Shown here: positions 17,071 to 27,419 of the stretch, one piece after another
Numbering within the stretch: position 1 is the first letter of the stretch
Layout of the letters: each line of letters opens with the position of its first letter
Position numbers and translations under genes: made by a program
Notes under the pieces: generated by a model
Told to the model about the DNA's origin: nothing
The model's input: only the letters and a program-made list of their open reading frames with translations
Databases searched by the model: none
NCBI GenBank assembly: GCA_003427395.1
Contig: BFEA01000652.1
Coordinates: 460,220-488,695 of the forward strand
Origin: Chara braunii
Taxonomy: Eukaryota > Streptophyta > Charophyceae > Charales > Characeae
DNA: 28,476 nucleotides
Reading direction: 5' to 3'

Positions 17071-18975
17071 ATGGCTGCCAATGTGCCAAATCCGATTCCG
17101 CAGTAGAATGCTAATCCACCAAATCAACCCACCCCATGTGCACGAGCTCCCATGACGCCACCTGATCTCTATCTGTTTGATCCAGCGCACCATCCCGCAG
17201 GAGCATGGCTGGCCACGCTCAAAGCACAGAAGTACAATGATCACGAAGTACGGACTAACATTCCAGCTCGAATGGGAGGAGACACTCCTCATTGGTATAG
17301 TACCTACGTGTGGGTTGATCTCCCGACCTTCGAACGGGATTTCATGAACCGATTTGATTATGTCCACCTCGAGCAAGTACTGTACATGATCAAGGACCGA
17401 GTACAAAAACCTCTCGAATCTGTTGCAGAATATCGAAACCGGTTCTATAGAATGTTCGTGAAAACTGAGCGCGGTGAGCAAGTAGGGAGAGATTTGTATA
17501 TTGACGGGCTTCGCAGCCGGACAATAAGGGCTAAGTTGCAGAAGCAATTTTCCCCCATCACTCACACGTTACAACAAATCATGGCTGCTGCGGAGGAAAT
17601 GGAACGGAAGTTCGCAGCAAACTTCCTGGAAGGAGAAGATTATCCTAGAGAAGGAGATTCTACTGAACTCGCAAGAGCGAGAGCTGAGTTGGTTGCCTTG
17701 CAGAACAAGTTTAAAAACATGGGATTTGTATCAGGACCTGTCACCTATATGGAACAGATAGGCCCCAAACGAGTGGTCCTAAGTGAGACTCCGAGCACCT
17801 CCGCTCTTGTGATACCCCCACCCGTCAGAACGTTTCCCCCGCCACCGATTGAGGCTCCCGTACGAACAAACGAATCAGCGGCCATTTTCGAACTAACCAA
17901 AACGTTGATTAGTTTAATCCAGGAAAGCAAAAAGGAGCAGCGAGAGCACAATGCTCGACTGGAAGCCATGATGAGGAATATGCGGCCTATTGCGGTGCAC
18001 GCCCCTCCGATGCAGCAAGGATTAGCTCCGGCACCTTCTCTCGGGGGAGCCACGAATAATCTGAATGTCTGTGATGCCTGTCATCAGCCAGGACATCTAG
18101 CCCGTGATTGCCCCCACCGACCCCCACAACAGCGGATCGGGGTCGCGCCCATGGCTGCGGCCCCCATCGCTAACGGACCTGGACGAGTCGGAGCTTTGAT
18201 GGAAGAAGTAAAGGGTGGGGGAAGTGCCCTGGCCACCATGAAAGAAGCCGACGAGCTAATCCGGCTAGACCAATACATATCCCTTTGTTATCCTGGGCTT
18301 GGTATGATCGGAACAATCAGACCATCGACAAAACCAAAAGAGGTGGCAGAGTGGCGACCGTCTCTAGGAGAAATGGAGTCGGGAGGACCCACCTTCGTCA
18401 CAGGAGAGATCGATGTATTAAACATCGTCCGAGCCTTGGACCATCGGATTCCACTTCCGATCGGTCATCTACTCTCGATCTCCGAGAAAGCTAATGAGCG
18501 GATGCTACATCGTTGCAAAGCAAACCAAAAGCGATTCGCCCTCGCCCGAACACCGAACGTAAAGGCCAAAAGCCCCACGCCCGATGAAAACCCAATTGGT
18601 ACTTCGGATCCGATACGGGTAGGTCTAATCCAAAAAGACGACCATTTCCTACGGATTGAACCAATTCCGTGGAAATCCGCAGAATGCGATATTGAAATTT
18701 GGAGATTTCCTTACAATGCAATTATAGATTCGGGAGCAGTTGTGCTGGCTATTTCACTGAGAGGGGTCGAAAGGGCTGGTAGGAAAACCGATCTGATCAT
18801 GCTCACTGAGAAAGATCAGCTCGTTTCGGCAGATGAAGAAAAGATCAAGACCGTGGGAAGAATGACCAATGTCGCTTTCCGATTAGGAAAAGTGCACGCG
18901 CTTGGAGATGTCGTAGTACTAGACGTTAATACGTACGGCGTTCTTTTCGGACTTCCCGCTTTTGTGGCTCTATGA
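17071..18975 (+). pseudogene. gag: gag capsid/nucleocapsid and aspartic protease
   Basis: One frame runs from an ATG at 17071-17073 to TGA at 18973-18975, interrupted by TAG at 17104-17106. A second ATG at 17152 gives a 607-residue uninterrupted product. The first half contains a retrotransposon gag (capsid) region around FERDFMNRFDYVHL and VAEYRNRFYRMFVKTERGEQ. A CCHC zinc knuckle, CDACHQPGHLARDCP, begins at residue 307 (nt 18070) and would bind element RNA. The protease active site is IIDSGA, with the Asp at residue 526 (nt 18727), and the family's second conserved block is GVLFGLPAFVAL. The frame continues past 18975 with typical protease C-terminal sequence (NLDFERRSIVLRNTG). That TGA therefore cuts an originally continuous gag-pol frame and fits CGA-to-TGA change. 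Confidence 0.88.
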
Positions 18976-21300
18976 GCAAACTTGGATTTCGAACGAAGAT
19001 CGATTGTCTTGCGAAATACAGGAGAAAAACCCTACGCTGTGCCCATGCGATTGACCCTTCGTACCACCATGAACACGGTCCCACGGGTTTCGCCGATGAT
19101 GGCAGGGACCCTCCGCATGATTTCCAGGGATGAACCCGCCGATGAAAAGTTATCAACGAATAATGCGGACAGTAGTGATGAAGATGATCCGGACATCTTG
19201 AAATTAGCACGACAGCGCGTTTATTACCCACCACCCAAAACGATAGCGAGAACGATGCAACTGACCAGCCGAAAAATTCAAAGGACCAAGGCGATGATCT
19301 TGGGTGAGCCCCTCCTGCAGATTTCGAGGATGGTCGATTCTTTGGACCCCCCTCAGACTCTGTACGAAGGAATCACCCCTCTCCTCGCCCGGTATAACGA
19401 CAAGAGGCATTACTGTGACATTACAGATCTACCCACATCCTTATTGACATCGGCTAAGGAAGTGAGGTTGTAACGATTGGGGGCGGAAGCAAGTTCTCTG
19501 GAACCCCCTGGGCGTCTCGAAGCCGCAACAGACGAACTGGGGATAAAGGTCGCAACTAGGAACGTACCATGACAGGATATTTGCGACGGGGTTACCCCGG
19601 AAGAACACGTGGCAATCCGAGAAGAAGATGCCCAGATGATGGCCACGGTGTTCTCTTGACGATCGGACCATTCAATCATCTCAGCGCCTCCACCTTATGT
19701 GGCAAAACAGGCGCGCATGAAACAGATTGACGTTCGGATCAGGAACCAACTTTTCGAGCTACATGTTCCACAGTACGTACCGAATGAAATCCACCAGGTG
19801 ATTGTGGATATTGTAACGGAATATCAAGGAGCGATTAGTGTGACAGACACTGACATTGGCTTATCGTTAGTAATCCAACATGAGATTCAGACAGGAAATC
19901 ACTCCCCGATTCATTGCAAACCTTACCGATATTCGTTTTTTGAACGCAAAAAGGCTCTCGAACGAATTCGGGAGTTCGAAGCCAACGGTTGGATTGAACC
20001 CGCTACCAGACCTTGGTCATTTCCCGTAGTATTAGTACCCAAGAAAAACGGAGCGATTCGCATTTGCATTGATTATCGAAAGTTGAATGAGATCACGATC
20101 AAATATGTGTATCCCCTCCCCCGGATTGATGATTTGTTGGATGCGATTGGATGTGCCAATTATTTCAGCAAGTTTGATATTCGACATGGTTTTCATCACA
20201 TTCTGGTTAAAGAGGAAGATCGGCCGAAAACGGCCTTTGTGTTGTTTGAGGGCACGTGGCAGTGGGTTCGGTGTCCGATGGGGATTTGCAACACGCCGGC
20301 CACATTTCAGCGAACGATGAACATGATGTTCCAGAATTTCGTCAACAAGACACGGCTGACGCAAGGGATGATTAACTTCTGCGTGATCGTGTACATGGAC
20401 GATATCCTGGTTTATTCGGAAACCTATCACGGGCAGGCGCAACATATCGAATGGACGTTGGGCGCATTGAGAGACGCTGGGTTCAAGATTGCGCTCGAGA
20501 AGAGCGAATTTTTCCTCTCAGAAATTTTGTTCTTGGGCTACGTCGTGACACGTGGAGGACTACGGCCGGACTCAAGAAAGGTTGCAGCGGTGAAAGAAGC
20601 CCCGATTCCCACGTCACTGACCCAAGTTCGAGCTTTCTTGGGGTTAGCGTCGTACTACGGACGCTTCATCAAGGGCTTCACCTCGATTGCACGACCATTA
20701 ACGAATTTGTTAAGGAAGGACCAGCCTCTCTGCTGGGACGCGGAGTGCCAACAGGCTTTCGCAACCCTCAAGGACACTCTGGCGACGGCCCCTATTTTGA
20801 TTCGGCCGGACCCCTCGAAACAGTTCATACTCATCACGGACTGGCAACCGGAAGCTATCTCCGCTATTTTAGCGCAGAAGGGGAGCGATGGTCGTGAACA
20901 CGTCATCGAATACGCATCACGCACGGTACCGGACGAACGGAGGAATGACTCAGCACCTCAAGGCGAATGCTATGCAGCGGTCTGGGGAATCCAGCAGTTC
21001 CATCCGTATCTCTACGGATAGAAGTTTCACCTCGTGACAGATCACGAGCCTCTGCTAGCTTTGAAAAAGCTCACCAACTACATGGGCATGATTGGCCATT
21101 GGACGGTGCGACTGCAAGAATACGACTTTGATATCGTCCATCGAAAGACGGAGCGACACGGCAACGCGGACGGGCTGACATGTCTGCGTCGACCTGCCAA
21201 GGTACCAAAGGGCGAGGAAATTACATCGTGGAAAGAGCCGGACCTGACCAACGAGCCTAAGTACGATCAAGTGACAGTCCTCCCACGTGGCGAGAAGTAA
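18976..21300 (+). pseudogene. pol: pol: protease C-terminus, reverse transcriptase and RNase H
   Basis: The same frame as gag continues to TAA at 21298-21300. It is broken by TAA 19471-19473, TGA 19570-19572, TGA 19657-19659 and TAG 21019-21021. The RT domain (about 19915-20570) has WSFPVVLVPKKNGAIRICID, then SKFDIRHGFHHI, then MGICNTPATFQ and the catalytic YMDD (nt 20392-20403). RNase H follows (about 20800-21240) with LITDW, GECYAAVWGI, VTDHEPLLAL and HGNADGL. The TAG at 21019 falls between YLYG and KFHLVTDHE, inside RNase H. Here RT copies element RNA into cDNA and RNase H removes the RNA strand. The enzyme motifs are intact but the frame is not. Confidence 0.92.
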
Positions 21301-21855
21301 AATGGTGGCGATGGGTGATGGAGGTAACCCCACCACCCCTCTCTCTCCCCTGTCCTCCTCGTCTCTCCTCTCCCTGCCTGACAAATTTTGCTATTTTTGC
21401 GAAGCTATCTCCCGCGTATACTCGGTCTCCATGCGTCCTAACGGGGAAGGGTATGTTGATTGGATAGATTGCCGACAGTGTGTTGCACGGGCCCACGGCT
21501 CGTGCATCCAATACAGAAGCGGTAGTAAACCATGGTTGTGCCCCTTCTGCCGGACCGACAAGATTCCGACCGAGGCTCGCTTTTTGGATGCCACGTCAGA
21601 AGGGGTGGAAAAGACCCGGAAGTTTAGAAGGGCTGAAGTATGGACTGATATTGCCTTGATTGCCACCTTGGTTGGCAACCCCCTCCAGGATTTCACCAAG
21701 GAAGATCGGAGGAGGGCCAACGAGAGGGCTCGGGATTATAAATGGATAGAGGGTAGATTAGAAAAACGGAAAACAGACGGCAGTGAGATTTGGATGGTTG
21801 TGCCGCATCCATTCATGTGGTATGACTGGGTTAAGACGGTGCACGAGGAAACTGC
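21275..21855 (+). pseudogene. PHD finger module plus N-terminal integrase linker (shifted frame)
   Basis: A frame offset by one from RNase H is open from 21275, with an ATG at 21302. A Ser/Pro-rich leader is followed by a C4HC3 zinc finger at nt 21389-21550. Its ligands are CYFC, 23 residues, CRQC, four residues, HGSC, 11 residues and CPFC. It has the Trp two residues before the seventh ligand (PWLCPFC) and the WIDC block typical of PHD fingers, which read histone H3 tails. A charged linker leads to HEETA, the first His of the integrase HHCC finger. At 21835-21858 the reading must shift back to the RNase H/integrase frame, apparently through a duplicated GC at about 21854-21857. Both shifts cancel, so the PHD was probably once in frame within pol. 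Confidence 0.8.
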
Positions 21856-23034
21856 GCTCATTTTGCCATACGAATCACGGAGTCCGCTATCGACAAAAAT
21901 GAGTGGTACTGGTCCAATATCCGCGACGATGTGAAATACATCGTCGCCAACTGTCAAGTCTGCGCCGCTGATAAAGCGCCGATTCAGCCCCCAAGGTCGA
22001 TAGTGTCCACGGTAGTTGAACGACCGTTTCAAAGAGTGAGCATGGATACTACGGACATAGTGGTACCTTCCGGTCCTAATAGTTGTGAATATTCAATCCT
22101 ATTGGTATTTGTCGGCCATTTCTCAAAATGGATCGAAGTGTACCCTTGCCGCACACGGCAAGCCACGGAAATCGCGCGATACGTCAACCATTTCCTCGGG
22201 ATGCATCAGGATACGGAAGAGATCCTGCCCGACAACGAGGCTGAATTCAGGGGAGAGGTGTTAAGGAATCTGGTCCTACATGGCGTCGCCATACGGAACA
22301 CTGCACCCCACATGTCACAATCCAATGGGCTGGTTGAGAACGCTAACCGGGTGATAAAGACAGCATTGCGACGAAATATTGCAGCACGGGAACCAAGGCC
22401 CTGGCCTGATATCGTCGATCACATCCTGGCGGTCCACCGCCGAACGCCCCACGAATCGATGGGGTTAAGCCCCTTCCAATTAAGGACCAATAGCGTCGTC
22501 GTTTCGATACCAAGCCTCCCAGATAAGTCTACATTGAGCCGACGGCCCACCAGGGCCACGGCTCGGGACAAGGCCAAACGGGACCTAGAGCTAATGGAAC
22601 GGTCACTGCCCAGGCTAGCCCGAAAACGACGGAAAATGACCGAACTAGCCCAAGGTTGACAGGTCCAAAGCTACGAGGCCCGAAATGGGAATGCGGGTCC
22701 GCGGCCCCTGTACAAATTGGGGGACATGGTGCAGGTAAGGAAATGTGCTCGCCAGGGTAAGCTAGCACCACGATTCTTTGGGCGATATCGGGTGATCGAG
22801 CTCGGGCCTAACGGCGTGGACACCGTGCATCTCGCCCCCGAGGTCTCTGGCAGTCGATAGGCCCGTCCGATCACACGCCACGTGTCCTATCTTCGCCTCC
22901 TCCCCTCGACTCCATCTCCCTCTTCATCGGCCTCCCCCTCAGAAGAAGCCGACGACAACGATCTTATCTCTCTGGCATCTCCCTCTTCCTCTTGCCCCTT
23001 CTCTGACACCCCGTCACCTCCGCCATCGCCATAA
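21835..23034 (+). pseudogene. pol: Integrase (HHCC, DDE core, GPY/F-like C-terminus)
   Basis: From about 21856 the frame reads AHFAIRIT...YWSNIRDDVKYIVANCQVC, completing an HHCC zinc finger. The catalytic core has MDTTD (Asp at nt 22045-22047), LPDNEAEF (Asp at 22231-22233) and NGLVENAN (Glu at 22336-22338), with 34 residues between the last two. TGA at 22657-22659 and TAG at 22858-22860 interrupt a GPY/F-like region (GDMVQVRK, GKLAPRFFGRYRVIEL). A Ser/Pro-rich acidic tail ends with TAA at 23032. No chromodomain is visible, unlike in chromoviruses. Integrase would insert the cDNA into chromosomes. Confidence 0.9.
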
Positions 23035-24608
23035 GCTTCGCCACCGAGCGGGATTTCGGTGATCAGTTGCTGATGCCACAGGGAGAGATCTCGGCCATCC
23101 GCCAAGTTTATCATCCGCGGATCAGCCCCGACTTCTTGCGCCTTGCGCAGTTCTTCTGCACCTCGGGTGTGTACGGCGCGACAGAGTTCCGGTTCACGAG
23201 CGATCCCCAGGTGGTGGTGCTGGTCGAGGCAACGGCGTTCCAACGGCGAGCGACTCCAGGTATTAGCCACGTGTCTACCGTGGTAGTCTTTAGTGGCGAC
23301 ATCACCACCTTCGATCCGGTGCGGCAAGCCGCCATCAAGAGCACCTTGTACAAGTGGGGTCGTGATCTGGCCACTGATTGGGATCGACGGCTCACAAGGC
23401 ACGGGGACGAGTGCTATCCTGTCGACGGCATCGAGGTCAACACGCTGCGCACAACGCTGCGCGAGCCACCTGTCATCCTCCCTGAACTTGCCCCTTCCAG
23501 CCGCGCAAATGAGCTGCGCGCCGATCTCAACGTTTTCCCCTCCCTCGCTCTTCCCCATCTTCTGGCAGTCCTCTCACTACCCCCGTCTCTCTTTCTGCCT
23601 GGAGCCTTTGACAGTACCCATCGTTGATCCGGATCGTTGGAGGCTGGGCGTGCAGAGTTCGTTGAGCTCTCGTTCTGCCTGCTACGAGTGGATTTGAACT
23701 GGACGTGGGAAGGCGATCAGAGGCCCGCGTCAGAAACCGTGGAGTTGCTCGTCATTCAGGCATGGAGAACTAACGTGGCGGGAGACCTTCTGGGATTCGT
23801 CTTTGGAGTTGTGGATCGGGGATAACGATCACAGATCGTGCGCGAACTTACGATCGTGATCGCGTGACTGGCCGACGAGCTCCCCCTCGATATCATCTCT
23901 CAGAGTGACGAAGAGCCCGTGCCGCATGTCCTCTCAAGGACTCTCGCCCCGAGCCTTCAGTGGTCGGCTTGTATCGAGGAGCGCTGGGCAGACGACCGCG
24001 TCCCATCTCGCAGCGAGTACCTGGACGTCCATAGCCTAACTAACCCCCGCTTCTTTCGGCAACCAATGACGTTCGAGTGGGCAGCGCCGAGGGCAGAGGA
24101 AGAAGCAGAAGAAGAATCGGAAGGAGAATTAAGGAGAGAGGCTGGAGAAGCAGCGGCCCGGTTGGCCGAGGACGAGGAAGAGGAGCGCGAAGCAGAAGCA
24201 GAAGAAGAAGAAGCAGAGGGGGAGACTTCAGAAGAAGAAGAGGAAGCCTATAGCGAGCACAGTGAGGGGGAGCAAAGTGAAGAAGAGGAGGACTAAGACG
24301 ACGACGAAGGAGTGGAAAGCGGAGAAGACGATCGGGAGCCAACGCGTGACGACGAACTCGAGTGGGTGCCAAAACCGGATCATTGAGAGGAAAATCCTGA
24401 GGCCGCTGCACAGCACAAGAAGGAGGTTGCGGAGGGAAAACGGCCAGTGATCGACCCCACACCGAACGATCCTTCCAAGGATACCGAGCCGCCCAAGCCG
24501 AAACATGGGAACCTTGCTGCCACGACCTCGAGCGCCGCGACGATAAGGCGTCGACCCCGATCCCGATCCTCATCCCCCTCCGCCTCCGCCCGTCCCCCAA
24601 TTCGTTAA
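23007..24608 (+). pseudogene. ORF3: unrecognised ~534-codon extra reading frame with acidic C-terminal half
   Basis: One frame runs from 23007 (first ATG 23073) to TAA at 24606-24608, broken only by TGA 23625, TAA 23823, TGA 23865, TAA 24294 and TGA 24384. The first ~190 residues look globular: RQVYHPRISPDFLRLAQFF, and VSTVVVFSGDITTFDPVRQ. The middle contains VELLVIQAWRTNVAGDLLGF. From about 24090 it is an extreme Glu-rich low-complexity region, and the C-terminus is basic (IRRRPRSRSSSPSASAR), a possible nuclear signal. No transmembrane segment is seen, so it is not envelope-like. It overlaps the integrase frame by 28 bases and may have been fused to pol by a now-lost frame. I do not recognise the family. 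Confidence 0.6.
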
Positions 24609-24615
24609 CGTGTCG

Positions 24616-25137
24616 ATGAGGGGCTTCGCCCTTCGTCCCCGATCCATATACCACCGTCTCCTTAGCCATCTCTCTTTCAATCAATATCTTCATCGTGTCG
24701 TCTTCCCCCGTAATCCCTTCCCCATCGCCACCTTCCGACACTTCTACTCCGCCCGCCTAGAGCTGACTGTCCATCCCCATCCTTCCGTTCGGTGCGCCGT
24801 CCCCGATTACCCCCTCCACGTTCTACTCCTTAGCGCAGCGTGGCGAGGCCGTAACCACATAGAAGTTTACTGCATCGTCACGGGGACATTCCTTGCGTGC
24901 GAAGACCATGATCGGTTTCGCACCGATGTCCTCCGAACCCTCGTCTCCCTTTACCCAGCCTACCTCGCTTCCCTTCCCCGCAGCGGACAGCGATTCCCTC
25001 GCTTTCATCGCATCGTCCGCTTTCAAGATCTTCCCCATGACCTCACCGCGATCGGGCGCTTCATACCCGAACTTACAATGGAGGCCGCCTCGCCCTCCCT
25101 CATACGCGTATCGCCTTCCTTTCGCCCTCCCGGTTAA
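24616..25137 (+). CDS. ORF4: unrecognised 173-residue protein
   Basis: An uninterrupted frame runs from the ATG at 24616-24618 to the TAA ending at 25137, beginning just eight bases after the ORF3 stop and in a different frame. Sequence such as HFYSARLELTVHPHPSVR, HIEVYCIVTGTFLACEDHD and VLRTLVSLYPAYLASLP looks protein-like and mixed alpha/beta. No membrane segment or known motif is evident. By eye it has a loose resemblance to the first part of ORF3 (VVVFSGDITTFD versus YCIVTGTFLACED, with TL...LA downstream), which I would not rely on. It sits before the 3' LTR, where other plant gypsy lineages carry extra or env-like ORFs. Confidence 0.45.
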   Translation: MRGFALRPRSIYHRLLSHLSFNQYLHRVVFPRNPFPIATFRHFYSARLELTVHPHPSVRCAVPDYPLHVLLLSAAWRGRNHIEVYCIVTGTFLACEDHDRFRTDVLRTLVSLYPAYLASLPRSGQRFPRFHRIVRFQDLPHDLTAIGRFIPELTMEAASPSLIRVSPSFRPPG

Positions 25138-25388
25138 TTACTGATGCAACTGTAATGGACGCGTGTCGCGGCGACGGCACAAGAAAGATTCCGTCCTTGG
25201 ATCGTCGAGAGCCCAATCTGAGGAATTAGTAGAAGAGCAATGTTGCCACGTTGGACGACGTCCACACACAATTGAACGGTAAGTGGCATAGAGAGAAGTG
25301 CTCCGCGTGTCGATCGATTAGAGAAATCGACACGTGTCAACAAGCAAGCAGGAGCTTGCTAATATTGGAACCCCTTGGGCGTCACATA
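25138..25388 (+). other. 3' internal non-coding region; no clear polypurine tract
   Basis: Just upstream of the 3' LTR one expects a purine run that primes plus-strand synthesis. Only short mixed stretches (AAGCAAGCAGGAGC at about 25343-25356) are present. The LTR-end sequence GGGCGTCACA lies immediately before the LTR, at 25377-25386. No gene is seen. Confidence 0.5.
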
Positions 25389-27070
25389 TGTGACGAACCA
25401 CTTTCTATAACGCGCGATTTTCTGCGAGGTTGCAACGAGGGGTCCTAAGCTGGGAAGGTTAGGCCAATTACGGGAGATCGGGATCAGTGGAAAATTGCAA
25501 CGAGGGGCGCCCTTAATCGCGTGTGTAACTGTAATTTTGGGTGGGCGCCATCGTAACTGTATCTTTCTTCTTGCACTTGATCTCTCCCGCCCTCCCTCTC
25601 TTTCTTTTGCTGTGATTTTTGTAAGCCGCGGTTTGCATGCTCGGATCGATGCGTGGAGAAGGGCTACGTCCCCCACGCCACGGCCTGATTATGCAGAAAG
25701 CAGGCACTCCCTCTCTAATCCCCGTTCTAAGTCTTGGTAATTTCGTGTTCTTTGCTCATGCATGCACGCTATAAAATCCGGTTGTGCGATTAGTTAGCTC
25801 TCTTAACCCGTTGTTGGAAGCTCGGGGTTGTGCGATCAGGAAGGGTCGGCACACGAGCGAGGAAAGAGGTGAGTAGAGTAGGAGTTAGGCGACCCGACGG
25901 GCTGGTGCCGAACACGTGGGATTGACGTGGGCCACGACGGACTGTGGGCACGGGCGAATCCGACGGGTGCGGGAGGACTAAGCGGGGTGACGACTTCGTG
26001 GGTTGGTGCATGACGACGGACTATCCACATCGAAGAAGAGAGAGAAGAGGAGGAGAGAGAGTTGAGGTTGATGGACGGGGGTTTGTTGTTTCTTTGTCTC
26101 TTCCCCCTCTTAATCTGTGTACATACATTTTGATTGCGGCTCCGGGCGGTTGCCCGTTCTTGTTTTTCGTCTCGACTTTCTGGAATCTGGACTTGGGTTT
26201 TTGCTCACACTTGACTTTACGATTTCCGTCTCAATTGCATTATGTGTATGATTACCGAATGTATGGATGTATGGATGTTATGCCTGCTTGTCTATCTTTC
26301 GCTCAAAATCCTTGTCCTTGCTTTTGTTTATGACGAATCATCGCCTGCACCTGATACAGCTGTAGAGAGGATAAGAATTGGGCCCCGATAGCGATTTTGT
26401 TCTCGTTGTTGCTTGGGTTGGGGTGTGGTTGCATCTCTCATAACGGAACCATTAGACAATCCGATGTTGGGCCGTGCGAACGCCGCGTGAAGACACGTGT
26501 AAACACGATCCGAATCGCGCATTTACACGCCTCCCCGTGCGTCGGACCGCCCACCCAAACAGATTCGCGGCGAAAACCATCATCCCACACGAGCACGCTG
26601 AGGCGCAACTAAGTTCGCCCGTCCTGCACGTGCTCGTGCGCGGTGACGATAACCCGACCAGAGCCATCCCATACACGATGATACCATGACGCGATCTTGG
26701 AGCTCAGACTCATCCTACGACCCGGATTACTTCACCCCTTGGATAAACGATCTCCTAAGGCTGCGATACCCCTGTCACACGGAGAATCGACTGTGTCCGC
26801 GGGAATTCCACTGCGCCACGTGGCGGCCCCCGACGGCCCAACTTTTCGGGACCGCCTCCTCCGCCGAGGGACTTCCCCGCAAACCGCCGTCCACAGTACC
26901 CCAGCCCAATCGGGCCTTGAGTCCCACGCGCCCCTTGCTTGTCTAATTGCATTCATACCCTAGACTCCCCCACTTTCCCAAAAATCCTTGGCACACCTTT
27001 TTTCGCACTTCCAGGCCCACATCCCACTCCGATCAGGGAGTCGCGTCGGGCGTGAGGTTAGGGCGTCACA
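25389..27070 (+). repeat. 3' LTR
   Basis: It begins TGTGACGAACC and ends GGGCGTCACA, so its termini form a perfect 7-bp inverted repeat (TGTGACG...CGTCACA) in the usual TG...CA form. It is colinear with the 5' LTR except for the missing ~400 bases near its start and small indels. A TATA box is at 25770-25776. The hairpin seen in the 5' LTR at 16352-16385 is degraded here (CGCATTTACACG arm at about 26517-26528). Confidence 0.92.
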
Positions 27071-27419
27071 TCGGTGTCCATGCGCGAGGCTGCATACCGT
27101 CCTTCCCCTAGCTTACCCAAGGCTAGGCAGAAGTCAGACTAGCCGGAGCGACTTATATCTCTACCCTACCCTAGAGAAAAAAAAAAAAAGAGCTATGTCA
27201 TGCGTGAGTAGACCCCGTCATATACATGATAGACCCCCCCAGCCCAGTATCGCAGTTGTGTGTATGTGTGTGTGGCCAGAGGCTATGTATGTTTGTATGA
27301 GCCCATAGGGCCATGTTTTTTGTGTCTGCCTGAAGGCTGTGTGCTCTGTGTAACTGTATAGCAAGATGTGTGTGCCCGAAGGCCAGATATGTGCAGTACT
27401 ATGTAGAGGGAACTACATG
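27071..27419. other. Right flank of the LTR element; GT-rich non-coding DNA
   Basis: The first 22 bases (CGGTGTCCATGCGCGAGGCTGC) resemble the continuation of the SINE body at 13145-13168 in reverse complement. A 13-base A run is at 27177-27189 and GT-rich tracts follow. No gene is seen. Confidence 0.45.

Larger units (their letters stand above)
14847..27070 (+). mobile_element. Ty3/gypsy LTR retrotransposon, 12.2 kb, with PHD finger and extra 3' ORFs
   Basis: Two long LTRs (14847-16916 and 25389-27070) flank a primer-binding site, gag, protease, RT, RNase H, a PHD finger, integrase and two extra frames, all on +. The domain order PR-RT-RH-IN is that of Metaviridae (Ty3/gypsy). By eye the LTRs differ at about 15 of 283 compared bases (15366-15650 against 25510-25794), mostly transitions, so the insertion is not recent. 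At least thirteen in-frame stops and two frameshifts inactivate it. No chromodomain was seen after the integrase. No matching target-site duplication was found (CCTGC on the left, TCGGT on the right). Confidence 0.93.

Noticed and set aside
22660-23034. Chromodomain after integrase
   Set aside because: The GPY/F-like region is followed by a Ser/Pro/acidic tail without the aromatic cage residues or the fold pattern of a chromodomain.
24040-24741. 233-codon reverse-strand frame rich in Leu/Pro/Arg
   Set aside because: It is the antisense shadow of the Glu-rich block of ORF3.
23007-25137. Envelope-like gene
   Set aside because: Neither ORF3 nor ORF4 shows a signal peptide or a transmembrane helix.
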